NCBI GenBank assembly: GCA_013824715.1
Contig: PNOH01000008.1
Location: forward strand, 62,001 to 126,000
Source of the DNA: Odoribacter sp.
GTDB taxonomy: Bacteria; Bacteroidota; Bacteroidia; Bacteroidales; Prolixibacteraceae
Direction of reading: 5' to 3'
DNA length: 64,000 nucleotides
The notes below the pieces were generated by a model. That model had not been told where the DNA came from. It was given only the letters and a program-made list of their open reading frames with translations, and did no database searches. Made by a program: the position numbers and the translations under genes. This document shows positions 24,720-34,963 of this stretch, piece after piece; position 1 is the stretch's first letter; each line of letters opens with the position of its first letter.

Positions 24720-24849
24720 ATATTGTCCGTTAGATTAAGCTAATTTAAGGTAAAGGAACTTGAAAAAAAAACTTTTTGCAAGAAAATGATATCATGAGAA
24801 TTTGCCAGTTTGAAAAAGGAAGAAATAGGCGGAAAAAGTTACGGTAAAA

Positions 24850-24880
24850 GAAAAGCCGGCTATGATTAACCGGCTTTTCA
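24850..24880 (-). terminator. Rho-independent terminator of the outer-membrane protein gene
   Basis: The stem AAAAGCCGG/CCGGCTTTT has a short loop. On the minus strand it is followed by CTTTTCTTTT. It lies 16 bp after the stop of the 24896 gene. Confidence 0.7.
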
Positions 24881-24895
24881 TCTATATCTTTAAAA

Positions 24896-26389
24896 TCAGA
24901 ATTTATAGCCAAGTGTGAATATGACGTTGTTTTGCGCAACGTTATAATCGGCCATATTTATGGCTCCCGGATATAGCTTTAAAGATTCATCATTCAAAAT
25001 CCGCTTTACCGTAGCATCGAAGAAATATTTACCTTGTTTGAATCCAAAACCTCCTGAAACAGTTGAATAGGTAGATTTGCCATTCGGATTTATTGTACTC
25101 AGGTAAGTTGATTGGTAAACACTTGGGAAATTTTCGTATCCTGCCCTCAGGCTGAAATTCTTATGCACCCTGTATTCGCCTCCGAGATGAAGGTTTCCAA
25201 CAGTTTTGTATGCATTCTGAATCGTCACATTTTCATCGTGATAAGCATATCCATCACTTCCGTTTTTCAGTTTTGCCGTTGAATAATTAACAATCTCGTA
25301 ATCAACACTGATTAATCCTGATTTGCCAATCACATAAGCCCCGCTGAAAATGGCTTTCAGAGGTGTTTCAATTTCGTAATCATAAACTCCCTCTTTATCA
25401 GGTTGAGCCGAATATTTTTCGGTTTTGCCATCCTCAAGGTAGGTAATTGACGAATTCATTTTGCTGTCGTACAGGTCATTGAATTTGTAAAAAGTAGGTG
25501 AATGAACTGCAAATCCAATCCTTAAATTATTGATTGGTTTGTAAATAAATCCAAGTTTAAGGTTAAATCCGTTGCCGGTAGTTTTCAAGTAAGTGTTGAA
25601 GTTGAGTTCGTTGAAATAAGGAATTTTATTTTTTTCATCCCATTCATATAAGTTGGCATTTTCTTTAAAATAAATATCATGAATGCCTAAGGTTCCGCCA
25701 ACATAGAATTTATGGTTGAAATTCGCTCCGAACGATACCAGATATTCATTGATATATCCCCTGCGGTCGGTTGTTTTGCGTTGCGATTGTCCGTAACCGT
25801 TATCGGTAATGTCGTTAAAATATTCCTGATTTTGGTCGTCATAGTTCAGAAGATAGGTATCCCAGGCCAAACGTTCGTAATACGGATCAAAATCGTCAGA
25901 ATTGATTACCGGGTTATTTACGTTGTTTGTAAAATACGCCAGAAGGGAATGGTTTGCATTCGCACCTTCGGCAAGCATATTCATCGAAAAACTTCCTAAC
26001 CGGTTAAACCCTAACCCAAAACTCAGACTTACCAATCCCGATTCACTGTTTTCGCCGGTCGAAAAAGTGGTTACATATCCAATGTTGTCTATACTCACAT
26101 TGTATTTCGAGTCATTGGTTGTATTTCCCAGATAGGTTCCATCAATACTGATTTTACCGACTGAAGGTGTAAAAGTAAACTCTCCTGAACGGTAAACCGC
26201 AACGCCGGCAGGATTGATACTAAGTGAAGAAAAATCACCGCCCAAAGCGCCAAATGCGTTCCCCATGGCTGCCGACCGTGCTGTTCCACTAATGTGATAG
26301 TTTGAATATCTTAGTGCATCTGTCAAATCCTGGGCAAAAGCGCTGCACGAAATCAGCAGGATACTAATGGTATATACTAATCTTTTCAT
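24896..26389 (-). CDS. OmpP1/FadL/TodX-family outer-membrane protein
   Basis: The 497-residue protein has a signal peptide (MKRLVYTISILLISCSAFAQ) and the family's N-terminal hatch region, DALRYSNYHISGTARSAAMGNAFGALGGDFSSLSINPAGVAVY. Many amphipathic beta strands follow and the protein ends in an aromatic residue (VIFTLGYKF), as expected for a barrel. Family members let hydrophobic compounds pass the outer membrane. It is co-directional with the lipoprotein gene upstream (gap 54 bp), so the two may be co-expressed. Confidence 0.85.
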   Translation of the reverse strand: MKRLVYTISILLISCSAFAQDLTDALRYSNYHISGTARSAAMGNAFGALGGDFSSLSINPAGVAVYRSGEFTFTPSVGKISIDGTYLGNTTNDSKYNVSIDNIGYVTTFSTGENSESGLVSLSFGLGFNRLGSFSMNMLAEGANANHSLLAYFTNNVNNPVINSDDFDPYYERLAWDTYLLNYDDQNQEYFNDITDNGYGQSQRKTTDRRGYINEYLVSFGANFNHKFYVGGTLGIHDIYFKENANLYEWDEKNKIPYFNELNFNTYLKTTGNGFNLKLGFIYKPINNLRIGFAVHSPTFYKFNDLYDSKMNSSITYLEDGKTEKYSAQPDKEGVYDYEIETPLKAIFSGAYVIGKSGLISVDYEIVNYSTAKLKNGSDGYAYHDENVTIQNAYKTVGNLHLGGEYRVHKNFSLRAGYENFPSVYQSTYLSTINPNGKSTYSTVSGGFGFKQGKYFFDATVKRILNDESLKLYPGAINMADYNVAQNNVIFTLGYKF

Positions 26390-26443
26390 GTTTTCTGTAT
26401 TTGAAGTTTGTGTGAATTGAGTTCTTTGTCAAATTGTTTGCAC

Positions 26444-28015
26444 TTAACGTCTGTGTCCCGAACCTCCTCCTGAGCTACCACCTGAACTGCCACCAGAACT
26501 ACCTCCTGAGCTACCACCTGACGAACTGCCGCCGCTGTAGCCGCCACCCCCTGATGAGGAACTGCTGCTTGGAGGCGGACTGTAGTTTGAACGTGAACTG
26601 CTGCCTTGACTTGGACTGCTATATCCGGAGGAACTTCTTCCTGAAGAAGAACTTGATCCACTTGAGTATGAAGAACTGGACTGGTAGGTTTGTCTCACAC
26701 TTGAAGAACTTCTGGGCGGACTATAAGTTGACCCGGAATTGCCGGAATTGGAGCTTCTTACTGCCGAACGCGGAGCGCCAGGTTCTGAAGTCGTTGGTCG
26801 GGTATAACTATTGTTATTGTAATTCGATTGATTTACAACTCTGGGTTTATTGTAACTTGGAGTGTAATTCTGACTTTGTCTGACCGTATTGCCCTGGTTA
26901 TAAGTCCTGCCTGTTGTTGAAGGTTCGTATGATCTGCGGGAATTTCCGGAGGAAGTGGTTCCCGGGCGAACCATTTGTTGTGTCCTTGAATTACTTGATC
27001 CCTGAACCTGTCCGCCAGTCGCATTGCTGCTCCTGCTTCCATCAGCATTGGTGTATGTCCTGCGGTTATTTACAATGGTCGCATTTTTTGTATCCTGGCT
27101 GTTGCCTGTTGCATCTATCGAGCGGCTTCTGACATGTCCATTTTCAACCCAGGTACTGCGGTCGCCATTTTGATTTCCTGTTTGTACTTCGGAATTTCCA
27201 GCTTTCAGGTTATTTGATCTTCCGCCAAGCGATACATTATTGTTGTTCGATGCGCCATCCGGCAAATTCATATTGGTTGACCTTCTTCGGGCAACCTCGT
27301 GATTGCTGTAGAAACCACCGCCTGTTCCATAATAGCCATTGTAATATCCGTTGAAATATCCCCTATAGTAGCCACCATAACCTCCACCCCAATATCCACC
27401 AAATCCGAAATAGAAAGGCGAATAGTATCCGTAGTAGCTGTATGGGTAGCCCCAACCTCCATAATACCAGGGATCCCATCCCCAGCCAGAACCCCATCCG
27501 TAACCTCCATAAAATCCTGAATAATAGGGTGAATATCCGTAGTACCAGTCATCAAAAAATAATGAACTTCCCCAAAATGGTCTGTGGAACCGGTTGATCC
27601 GGTAAGTAAAGTCCAGATCATTATCGTCGTAATAATTATTGATGACGTATTTTACTTCGCCATCATCGTAATAAACTGTAGTGTCAGATTCAACCAGTTC
27701 CTGATCATCCATCTGGTAAGACTGGGCATCTGAATTTTGTAGTTCTGGTTGAAAAATGTTATTATTTACGGATAAAGATCCATCAGCATTTCTATCCGTC
27801 TGGCTCACAATAATTCTTTGATTTCTGGCATCCGAATTGTTTATTCTCGCTGATTTTTCAGTTCCGGGAACTTCATCTTCAACGAAAGCGACAGGTGGTA
27901 CATCTCCGGGAGAAAAATAGATGTCATCATCGTACGATTTGGTCATGTAAGTTCCCGAAGTACATGCGCTGACCAAAATTGCAACAACTGCGATGACTGG
28001 AAGTTTTGTTTTCAT
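26444..28015 (-). CDS. Gly/Tyr- and Ser-rich lipoprotein
   Basis: The 523-residue protein begins with a lipoprotein signal, VVAILVSAC (Cys18). After an acidic segment it has a Tyr/Gly/Trp-rich stretch (about residues 150-235, repeats such as [13 protein letters not shown] and [12 protein letters not shown]). A Ser/Asn/Arg-rich tail ends in several GGSS repeats and GHRR. Low complexity makes homology weak. Such proteins are usually surface or envelope components in Bacteroidota. The codon-level repeats at the 3' end may vary in number between strains. Function unknown. Confidence 0.75.
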   Translation of the reverse strand: MKTKLPVIAVVAILVSACTSGTYMTKSYDDDIYFSPGDVPPVAFVEDEVPGTEKSARINNSDARNQRIIVSQTDRNADGSLSVNNNIFQPELQNSDAQSYQMDDQELVESDTTVYYDDGEVKYVINNYYDDNDLDFTYRINRFHRPFWGSSLFFDDWYYGYSPYYSGFYGGYGWGSGWGWDPWYYGGWGYPYSYYGYYSPFYFGFGGYWGGGYGGYYRGYFNGYYNGYYGTGGGFYSNHEVARRRSTNMNLPDGASNNNNVSLGGRSNNLKAGNSEVQTGNQNGDRSTWVENGHVRSRSIDATGNSQDTKNATIVNNRRTYTNADGSRSSNATGGQVQGSSNSRTQQMVRPGTTSSGNSRRSYEPSTTGRTYNQGNTVRQSQNYTPSYNKPRVVNQSNYNNNSYTRPTTSEPGAPRSAVRSSNSGNSGSTYSPPRSSSSVRQTYQSSSSYSSGSSSSSGRSSSGYSSPSQGSSSRSNYSPPPSSSSSSGGGGYSGGSSSGGSSGGSSGGSSGGSSGGGSGHRR

Positions 28016-28111
28016 GGTACACCCTCCTTTATAATGAATAATTATTTTACTTTCTTTGTACGCTTTAAAACTAATGCGAAAAACTCAAATACCATACCAA
28101 AAGTAAAAAGA

Positions 28112-29587
28112 ATGGCAAAAGAATTGACTTCCCGCAGCGAAAATTATTCACAATGGTACAACGATCTGGTAATCAAGGCTGATTTGGCTGATAATTCTGC
28201 GGTTAGAGGATGCATGGTGATTAAACCATACGGCTATGCAATTTGGGAAAAGATGCAGGCCGAACTCGACCGGATGTTTAAAGAGACCGGACATGTGAAC
28301 GCTTATTTCCCTTTATTTATACCAAAATCATTTTTTAGCAAAGAAGCCAGTCATGTGGAAGGCTTCGCCAAAGAATGTGCCGTAGTTACCCATTATCGTT
28401 TGATGAATGATCCGAATGGAAATGGAATTATTGTTGATCCGGGAGCAAAACTGGAAGAAGAACTGATTGTTCGCCCAACTTCAGAAACCATTATCTGGAG
28501 TACATATAAAACCTGGATACAATCATACCGCGATCTTCCGATTTTGGTTAATCAGTGGGCCAATGTGGTTCGCTGGGAAATGCGGACCCGTTTGTTTCTT
28601 CGAACCACCGAATTCTTGTGGCAGGAAGGGCATACTGCCCATGCAACCAGTCAGGAAGCTTTGGAGGAAACCGAACGGATGGTGAATGTTTATGCAACCT
28701 TTGCCGAAAAATTTATGGCAATGCCAGTAATTATGGGTGCCAAATCGGCCAACGAACGTTTTGCAGGAGCGCTGGAAACTTATACCATTGAAGCATTGAT
28801 GCAGGATGGAAAAGCTCTTCAGTCAGGAACTTCTCACTTCCTCGGACAGAACTTTGCCAAAGCATTTGATGTTCGTTTTGCCACCAAAGAAGGCCACGAA
28901 GATTTTGTTTGGGCCACTTCGTGGGGTGCTTCAACCCGTTTAATGGGAGCGCTGATCATGGCACATTCCGACGACAATGGACTGGTTTTACCTCCGAAAC
29001 TGGCGCCATTTCAGGTAGTGATCGTACCCATTTACAAACAGTTGGAACAGTTGGCTGCCATTTCAGAAAAGGTGGACAGCATCATTCTCAAGCTGAAAGC
29101 ATTGGGTATTTCTGTGAAATACGATAACAACGACAATAAAAAACCGGGTTGGAAATTTGCCGAATACGAATTGAAAGGTGTTCCTGTTCGCATTGCCATC
29201 GGTCCTCGCGACCTTGAAAACGGAACAGTGGAAGTTGCCCGTCGCGATACACTTGAAAAACAAGTTATTTCGATGGAAGGCATTGAATTTTATATTCAGC
29301 GATTGCTGACTGACATTCAGGAAAATATTTACAATAAAGCCTTTGAATTTCGGAGAACTATGACAACTCCGGTTGAAACATACGATGAATTTAAAGAAGT
29401 ACTTGAGAATAAGGGTGGATTCATTTCGGCCCATTGGGATGGTTCTTCCGAAACCGAACAAAAAATTAAGGATGAAACCAAGGCTACCATCCGATGCATC
29501 CCATTCGATCAGGTTCCTGAAGAAGGAAAATGTGTTTATTCAGGACAGCCATCCAAAGGAAGGGTTTTATTTGCGCTGGCTTATTAA
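28112..29587 (+). CDS. proS: Prolyl-tRNA synthetase, archaeal/eukaryal type
   Basis: From the ATG at 28112 ([20 protein letters not shown]; earlier starts add an unlikely 26-residue leader) the 491-residue enzyme charges tRNA-Pro. It has the class II motifs: [28 protein letters not shown] (motif 2 region: [26 protein letters not shown]) and [24 protein letters not shown] (motif 3). The anticodon-binding domain and the zinc-binding-like C-terminus lacking the bacterial editing insertion mark the archaeal-type enzyme common in Bacteroidota. A terminator follows at 29610. Confidence 0.95.
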   Translation: MAKELTSRSENYSQWYNDLVIKADLADNSAVRGCMVIKPYGYAIWEKMQAELDRMFKETGHVNAYFPLFIPKSFFSKEASHVEGFAKECAVVTHYRLMNDPNGNGIIVDPGAKLEEELIVRPTSETIIWSTYKTWIQSYRDLPILVNQWANVVRWEMRTRLFLRTTEFLWQEGHTAHATSQEALEETERMVNVYATFAEKFMAMPVIMGAKSANERFAGALETYTIEALMQDGKALQSGTSHFLGQNFAKAFDVRFATKEGHEDFVWATSWGASTRLMGALIMAHSDDNGLVLPPKLAPFQVVIVPIYKQLEQLAAISEKVDSIILKLKALGISVKYDNNDNKKPGWKFAEYELKGVPVRIAIGPRDLENGTVEVARRDTLEKQVISMEGIEFYIQRLLTDIQENIYNKAFEFRRTMTTPVETYDEFKEVLENKGGFISAHWDGSSETEQKIKDETKATIRCIPFDQVPEEGKCVYSGQPSKGRVLFALAY

Positions 29588-29609
29588 AAGTTCGAAAATC
29601 ATAATCGGT

Positions 29610-29646
29610 AAAAGCAGTCAAAGTTGGCTGCTTTTCTTATTTTTAT
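29610..29646 (+). terminator. Rho-independent terminator of proS
   Basis: Stem AAAAGCAG/CTGCTTTT with a 10-nt loop, followed by CTTATTTTTAT, starting 22 bp after the proS stop. Confidence 0.75.
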
Positions 29647-29667
29647 AGAATATTTAAGCCATAAAAA

Positions 29668-30354
29668 ATGAATGCAAAGAAAAAAGAAATTAGTCAGTTG
29701 GAAGGAATGATTCTTAAGACCAACCTGAAGCAGGAGGTTTACCGGAAGACCGTCAGTTCGTTTGCATTACTGAAAGAAGTATTGAAGGAAATAGCTGATG
29801 ATTACAGGGAGAAACTGAAAGACAAGGTGGATGATAATGTTTTACCTGTCTTTCAGGAAAAAGGACTTTTTGAGGCTGAATTTAAAATTGGAGGTGACCT
29901 GCTAATTTTTAGCATGCATTCCAATGTTTTTGTTTTCAACAGGGAACATCCAATCTGGCAGCTCGACTATGTGAAAAATGCCCCGATGAATTCATATTGC
30001 GGTGTTTTCAGCATCTATAATTTTTTAGCCGATTCATTTAAATACAACCGTAATGAAGATTTAGGCTATCTGATCGCACGCATTTTTGTTAACCGCGAAA
30101 ACCACTTTTTTGTCGAAGGTAAAAGGCAAACTGGAGAAGTGGTCAAAGATTTTGGAAGTGATGAACTTACTAAAGAAAACATGAAGACAATCATTGAAAT
30201 TGCTATTCAGTATGCCGTTGATTTTGATTTGCTGGTTCCGCCATACGATCAGGTGAAGATTGTAACCGTAGAGCAGATGCATGCCGAAATCAATCATTCC
30301 CGGATTCAGACAGGCAAACGGCTTGGCTTTAAGTTTAATTCTGATGATATTTAG
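29668..30354 (+). CDS. Conserved hypothetical cytoplasmic protein
   Basis: The 228-residue product lacks a signal peptide and membrane segments. A helical N-terminus (about 1-60) is followed by a mixed alpha/beta part with GLFEAEFKIGGDLLIFSMHSN and RIFVNRENHFFVEGKR. I recall proteins of this sort in Bacteroidota but know no function. It has its own gap after the proS terminator and precedes pepT. Confidence 0.7.
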   Translation: MNAKKKEISQLEGMILKTNLKQEVYRKTVSSFALLKEVLKEIADDYREKLKDKVDDNVLPVFQEKGLFEAEFKIGGDLLIFSMHSNVFVFNREHPIWQLDYVKNAPMNSYCGVFSIYNFLADSFKYNRNEDLGYLIARIFVNRENHFFVEGKRQTGEVVKDFGSDELTKENMKTIIEIAIQYAVDFDLLVPPYDQVKIVTVEQMHAEINHSRIQTGKRLGFKFNSDDI

Positions 30355-30358
30355 GAAA

Positions 30359-30400
30359 TTTTGAATGTTGAATGTTGAATTTTGAATTTTGAATGATGAA
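30359..30400. repeat. Heptanucleotide leader array (TNTTGAA)6
   Basis: Six units TTTTGAA, TGTTGAA, TGTTGAA, TTTTGAA, TTTTGAA and TGATGAA run without a break and end two bases before the ATG of pepT at 30403. Confidence 0.65.
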
Positions 30401-30402
30401 TT

Positions 30403-31641
30403 ATGGAGAGAATAATGGAACATGTTTCTGATCGCTTTTTAAGATATACCAGAATATTCACTACTTCTGATCCCAAAAGTGAAACCTATCCAAGCACAGA
30501 TCGGCAATTGGTTTTTGCCGATCAGTTGGCTGAGGAATTGCACGAAATTGGGTTACTTGAAGTTGTCAGGGATGAGTTTGGATATGTTACTGCCACTTTG
30601 CCTTCCAACATTGATCATCCGGTTCCGGCAATTGGATTTATTTCGCATATTGATACGAGCCCCGACTACTCAGGCGAAAATGTCAATCCGCAATTGATCA
30701 GGAATTATCAGGGACAGGATTTACTACTGGATGCTGAACAGAAAGTGATTCTATGTCCTGCTTATTTTCCTGAATTACTGAAATACCTTGGCCAGGATTT
30801 GATTACCACTGACGGAAAAACCTTGCTAGGGGCAGATGATAAAGCCGGAATAGCAGAGATAATCACTGCGATGGATCACTTGATTCGTTATCCGGAAATC
30901 AAACATGGAAAAATCAGGATTTGTTTTACACCTGATGAAGAAGTAGGCCACGGAACCCAACATTTTGATGTTAAGAAATTCGGTGCCGACTTTGCTTATA
31001 CCATTGATGGTGGTGAAATTGGCGAACTGGAATATGAAAATTTTAATGCTGCCAGCGCAAAAATTACTGTGAAAGGCCGGAGTGTCCATCCAGGGTCAGC
31101 AAAAAATACGATGATCAATTCGATGTTGGTGGCTACTCAAATTATTCAGGCTTTACCGGCCGATCAACGTCCGGAGCATACTGATGGTTATGAAGGGTTT
31201 TTTCACCTGACTTCTTTTGAAGGAGATGTTTCTTTGACCAAAATCGAATACATCATTCGCGATCATGATCGGACAAAATTTGAAGCCAGGAAAAACCTGA
31301 TGAAGGAAATCTGCGGACTGATCAATTTGCGCTTTGGCAAGGAAACTGTTCTGCTTGAAATAACTGATCAGTACTTTAACATGAAGGAAATGCTTGAACC
31401 GGTGAAAAACATCGTTGATTTGGCAGAACAGGCAATGAAAGATGTAGGTGTCACCCCTATCATAAAGGCTATTCGGGGTGGAACTGATGGGGCCCAACTT
31501 TCATGGAAAGGTTTACCTTGTCCCAATATTTTCGCCGGAGGGCATAATTTTCATGGTCCCTACGAATTTGTTCCGGTACAATCCATGCAAAAAGCAGTGG
31601 AAGTGATCGTGCGGATTGCGGAATTAGTAGGAAAAAAGTAA
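30403..31641 (+). CDS. pepT: Peptidase T (tripeptide aminopeptidase)
   Basis: The 412-residue enzyme releases N-terminal residues from tripeptides in the cytoplasm. The M20 metal-site motifs are clear: SHIDTSPD (H82, D84), [13 protein letters not shown], the catalytic/metal segment [28 protein letters not shown], and late [15 protein letters not shown]. An internal ATG at 30415 is possible, but the heptad leader ends right before 30403, so I keep that start. Length is normal for PepT. It is followed by a post-stop repeat and then tilS. Confidence 0.93.
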   Translation: MERIMEHVSDRFLRYTRIFTTSDPKSETYPSTDRQLVFADQLAEELHEIGLLEVVRDEFGYVTATLPSNIDHPVPAIGFISHIDTSPDYSGENVNPQLIRNYQGQDLLLDAEQKVILCPAYFPELLKYLGQDLITTDGKTLLGADDKAGIAEIITAMDHLIRYPEIKHGKIRICFTPDEEVGHGTQHFDVKKFGADFAYTIDGGEIGELEYENFNAASAKITVKGRSVHPGSAKNTMINSMLVATQIIQALPADQRPEHTDGYEGFFHLTSFEGDVSLTKIEYIIRDHDRTKFEARKNLMKEICGLINLRFGKETVLLEITDQYFNMKEMLEPVKNIVDLAEQAMKDVGVTPIIKAIRGGTDGAQLSWKGLPCPNIFAGGHNFHGPYEFVPVQSMQKAVEVIVRIAELVGKK

Positions 31642-31739
31642 TCAGTGGTCAGTCTCAGTTTGAAGTAAATATTGTTACGAGTTGCGGGTTACGAGTTGCG
31701 GAAAACCCGAAACCCGTAACCCGTAACTCGAAACTCTGT
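31642..31739. repeat. Post-stop element plus inverted heptanucleotide array
   Basis: CAGTGGTCAGTCTCAGTTTG follows the pepT stop. Then come TTACGAG, TTGCGGG, TTACGAG and TTGCGGA, and in the opposite sense ACCCGAA, ACCCGTA, ACCCGTA and ACTCGAA, ending one heptad before the ATG of tilS. The two halves are complementary and can fold into one long imperfect stem. Confidence 0.6.
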
Positions 31740-31740
31740 T

Positions 31741-33063
31741 ATGGTCGAGCAATTTTTAAAATACATTCACGAAGAAAATCTGTTTCATTCATCGCAGCGT
31801 ATTTTGCTGGCGGTGAGTGGCGGAGCTGACTCCATGCTCATGTTGCACCTATTCGCCAATGCCGGCTTCTCGGTAGCTGTTGCTCATTGCAACTTTGGGC
31901 TGCGAGGTAAGGAATCGGATGGCGATGAACAATTCGTTGCCGATTATTGCGAAATGCACAACCTTGCCTTTTATGTGAAGCATTTTAAAACTCAGGACTA
32001 TGCCCTCGAAAAAGGTATTTCGATTGAAATGGCTGCACGCGACCTTCGCTATTCCTGGTTCGATGGATTGTTGGTCAAACATGGTCTGGATTTTCTTGCA
32101 ACTGCTCATCATCAGGACGATGTGATCGAAACTTTCCTGATTAATCTTTCGCGAGGCAGTGGCATCAAGGGTTTAAGCGGTATTCAGCCCAAATCGGGAA
32201 GGATAATTCGCCCCATGCTTTTTACCAACCAGACTGAAATCCTGGATTATTGCCAGAGATTAAAAATAAACTTCCGGACAGATTCCAGTAATATGGATAC
32301 CGTTTATAAACGAAATCTGATCCGTCAGGATATTCTACCTTTGCTTGAACAGGTGAATCCGGCTTTTCGGAAGAATGCACTGAAAACGATTGGAACCCTG
32401 CATGAAACAGGGCAACTTTTTCAGCAACGAATGAGTGAAATCAGAGCTTTTGTTTATTCGGAAGATGATCAGGGGGCTATGGTTCATATCGAAAAGTTAC
32501 AGACTTTAAGCCCACTTCGAACCATCCTTTTTGAACTGATCCGCGAATTTGGATTCCAGATCGAACAGATTAATGACATTCTTGACTCGATGAACCGGGA
32601 ATCGGGCCGAAAGTTTTTTTCCGGTGATTACCGACTCGTGAAAGACCGGGAATACTTGCTCATCTCGCCATTTCATCAGAAATCTGACCAATTTTATTAT
32701 ATCGACGAAGACTGCACCAAAATTCAAATCCCCAAACATCTTTCGTTTGAAAAATTTGAAAGGACAGCCGATTTTCGGTTTTCAACCCATCTCAATGCCG
32801 TTGATCTGGATTTGGATCGGCTTATTTTTCCGTTGATTTTACGTCACTGGCAAGAAGGTGAATATTTTCAACCCCTGGGAATGAAAGGATTAAAAAAACT
32901 CAGCGATTTTTTTATTGACGAAAAATATTCAATTCCGGATAAGGAAAATGCCTGGATACTGGCCAGTGGCAATCGGTTGGTTTGGATAGTCGGTAAACGA
33001 TTGGATGACCGGTTTAAAATTACTTCAAAAACGAAAAGGATTCTTCGAATCAGGTTGGCATAA
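31741..33063 (+). CDS. tilS: tRNA(Ile)-lysidine synthase
   Basis: The 440-residue enzyme modifies C34 of the minor tRNA-Ile with lysine, using ATP. The PP-loop SGGADSMLMLHLF lies near residues 28-40. It is followed by HCNFGLRGKESDGDEQFV, the EMAARDLRY segment and TAHHQDDVIETFLINLSRG. The C-terminal TilS domain ends with YFQPLGMKGLKKLSDFFID. Length and order are normal. It is essential in most bacteria. The next gene is convergent. Confidence 0.95.
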   Translation: MVEQFLKYIHEENLFHSSQRILLAVSGGADSMLMLHLFANAGFSVAVAHCNFGLRGKESDGDEQFVADYCEMHNLAFYVKHFKTQDYALEKGISIEMAARDLRYSWFDGLLVKHGLDFLATAHHQDDVIETFLINLSRGSGIKGLSGIQPKSGRIIRPMLFTNQTEILDYCQRLKINFRTDSSNMDTVYKRNLIRQDILPLLEQVNPAFRKNALKTIGTLHETGQLFQQRMSEIRAFVYSEDDQGAMVHIEKLQTLSPLRTILFELIREFGFQIEQINDILDSMNRESGRKFFSGDYRLVKDREYLLISPFHQKSDQFYYIDEDCTKIQIPKHLSFEKFERTADFRFSTHLNAVDLDLDRLIFPLILRHWQEGEYFQPLGMKGLKKLSDFFIDEKYSIPDKENAWILASGNRLVWIVGKRLDDRFKITSKTKRILRIRLA

Positions 33064-33071
33064 AAGAAATT

Positions 33072-33905
33072 TTACTTTATTTCTTTTTTCTTTAAGGATG
33101 GAGGTAAAAAATTCTCGCCAGTTACAACACTTTTTCCAGTTTTAGATTCTAGCTCCAATCGTGCATTTTTGGCCACTGCTCCGCCTTTTTTACCGGCAAT
33201 TGCGTTTTTCTGTAATCCTTTGGCTAACTCGCTTTCAGCAATTTGTCGGGTCGAAAGCTCAGCCAGAGCAGTAAAAATCAATTCGGCTTCTGACATGTGG
33301 TCGCGTAAATTCTGAGTTTCCAAACCCTTCAAATCTTTGTGTTTCCTGACGGTCAAGCCAGTCCATTCCTGATGAATCACATTGGTTAAAAATGCGAATT
33401 CATCATGTTTCTGTATTCCGGCATCCTTCCAGTAATCAGTCAATTTGTTGCGGGTTTCCTGACCGGTCATGCGCTGTTGTATCCACTTTTCGCTACGACC
33501 CAACTTTTGCCAGTTTTCGCGTGCACGGTCCAACCCTTGTGCCGGATCAGCTATTTCCTGCATACGTTCATAACCGACTTTGGCCAGCCATTGTTTAAAA
33601 GGTTCTGCTTTGGGCGAAGGGATAGATTGGATAATACGTAGTAGATTTTCTGTGTCTGCAACATCTGTTTCCCTCATTTTGCCATCTTCAGCTTTCATTT
33701 TCAACTGTCCCAATTTCTGGGACAGTTCACTTCCTTCGGATTCTAATTTTGTTTTAAGAGCATTCCAATACTTTCTTGGCCTTGGGCTATCTGTTAATAT
33801 TTCAACAACATCAATCACCGAAAAATACCACTGTTCTTCAGTTTCATCCCAATGGGTTCTTACTTTTTTGCTCTCAAAGAGTTTGATGGAGGTTTCGTTA
33901 TTCAT
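33072..33905 (-). CDS. BRO-family (phage antirepressor-like) protein
   Basis: The 277-residue product has a BRO-N domain at the start (IKLFESKKVRTHWDETEEQW, YFSVIDVVEILTDSPRPRKYW). A conserved central part follows (LLRIIQSIPSPKAEPFKQWLAKVGYERMQEI) and a C-terminal region ending LESKTGKSVVTGENFLPP. Such genes are common in phages and as single genes in Bacteroidota, where their role is unclear; BRO-N binds DNA. It stands alone between tilS and hemF without phage neighbours. The segment ELSQKLGQL is encoded by a perfect palindrome (33703-33727), as in the ORF6N and dinD genes. Confidence 0.82.
   Translation of the reverse strand: MNNETSIKLFESKKVRTHWDETEEQWYFSVIDVVEILTDSPRPRKYWNALKTKLESEGSELSQKLGQLKMKAEDGKMRETDVADTENLLRIIQSIPSPKAEPFKQWLAKVGYERMQEIADPAQGLDRARENWQKLGRSEKWIQQRMTGQETRNKLTDYWKDAGIQKHDEFAFLTNVIHQEWTGLTVRKHKDLKGLETQNLRDHMSEAELIFTALAELSTRQIAESELAKGLQKNAIAGKKGGAVAKNARLELESKTGKSVVTGENFLPPSLKKKEIK
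33703..33727. promoter_or_regulatory. Perfect palindrome inside the BRO-family gene
   Basis: AACTGTCCCA (33703-33712) and TGGGACAGTT (33718-33727) flank five bases with no mismatch. On the coding strand it spells the ELSQKLGQL segment just before the conserved K-M-x-A-x-D-G-K motif, a place that from memory varies between family members. Confidence 0.6.
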
Positions 33906-34034
33906 CTTCTATGTTTTTCTAATTGGATTGTTTTAATGTCATTATTGAACAATCCAATTTACTCAAATTTTTAATTAAAAGGAAAATTTTGGAGAGAGAA
34001 ATAGTTTATTTTCTGGATTCATTGAGGCAAAAAA

Positions 34035-34934
34035 CTATCCTTTTGCCCAGTCAATCCCCTTTTTCAGCAATTCCTGAGTTTGTGCTTCAGGGCTTCCGGC
34101 TTCGGGTTGGTATTGATACACCCATTCCACTTCGGCGGGTAAACTCACCAGGATGGATTCGATGTTTCCATCAGATTCCAAACCGAATTTGGTGCCACGA
34201 TCATGAATCAGGTTGAATTCAACGTAGCGTCCGCGTCGTATTTTTTGCCATTTCTTTTGAGCTTCGGTGAATGGTTTGTGACCGTTATCTTTCATCAACC
34301 GGCTGTAGATGATCGGATAAATTCGGAGCAAATCGGAAGTCAGGTTCAGCATTTTTTCGTGATCTGCTTCCCCGGAAGGCTGAATCCGGTCGAAGAAAAT
34401 TCCGCCAACACCACGGGTTTCGTGCCGGTGGCTGAGGTAAAAATAATTGTCGGCTCCGATTTTCCATTCAGGATAAAATGAAGTGTTGTATTTGTCGCAA
34501 ATGTCTTTCAGGGTTTGATGAAACCAGCGTGCTTCTTCCGGATTGATGTAAGCCGGGGTCAGGTCGATTCCCCCGCCAAACCACGAGGAGCCGTTGTCGA
34601 GGCTGAAATGCCGCACATTCATGTGGATGGTTGGTACAAAAGGATTTCCGGAGTGAAGGATGGATGAAACGCCTGTAGCTTCAAATGTGTTTGCTTTTTC
34701 GCCCAAAAGTTTGGCCATGTTTTCAGTAAAAATTCCTGAAACATGCGAAAAATTGACGCCCGCTTTTTCGATGACCGAGCCATTTTGCATCACACAGGTC
34801 AGGCCGGATCCAATCACCTTTTCCCAGGCATCTACGGTAAATTTGCCGGTTCCATCGGCTTCTTCCAGCGTCAGGCAAATGGATTGCTGAATGTCTTTGT
34901 AGATTACTGCAGTTTTAGATATGCTTTCGATCAC
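34035..34934 (-). CDS. hemF: Oxygen-dependent coproporphyrinogen III oxidase
   Basis: The 299-residue enzyme converts coproporphyrinogen III to protoporphyrinogen IX with O2. Family motifs are NPFVPTIHMNVRHF, SSWFGGGIDLTPAYINPEEARWFH, HRHETRGVGGIFFD and GRYVEFNLIHDRGTKFGL. Length is normal. It is the last gene of a heme unit hemN-hemG-hemF, separated from hemG by a paired REP element. An anaerobic counterpart (hemN) in the same unit suggests a facultative lifestyle. Confidence 0.95.
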   Translation of the reverse strand: MIESISKTAVIYKDIQQSICLTLEEADGTGKFTVDAWEKVIGSGLTCVMQNGSVIEKAGVNFSHVSGIFTENMAKLLGEKANTFEATGVSSILHSGNPFVPTIHMNVRHFSLDNGSSWFGGGIDLTPAYINPEEARWFHQTLKDICDKYNTSFYPEWKIGADNYFYLSHRHETRGVGGIFFDRIQPSGEADHEKMLNLTSDLLRIYPIIYSRLMKDNGHKPFTEAQKKWQKIRRGRYVEFNLIHDRGTKFGLESDGNIESILVSLPAEVEWVYQYQPEAGSPEAQTQELLKKGIDWAKG

Positions 34935-34963
34935 GGTAGTTGTTTTTTAATTTGGGTGTAACA

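Noticed and set aside
3197-33905. ORF6N, dinD and BRO genes as signs of a prophage
   Set aside because: They are single, far apart, and lie between housekeeping or redox genes; no integrase, capsid or lysis genes are seen.
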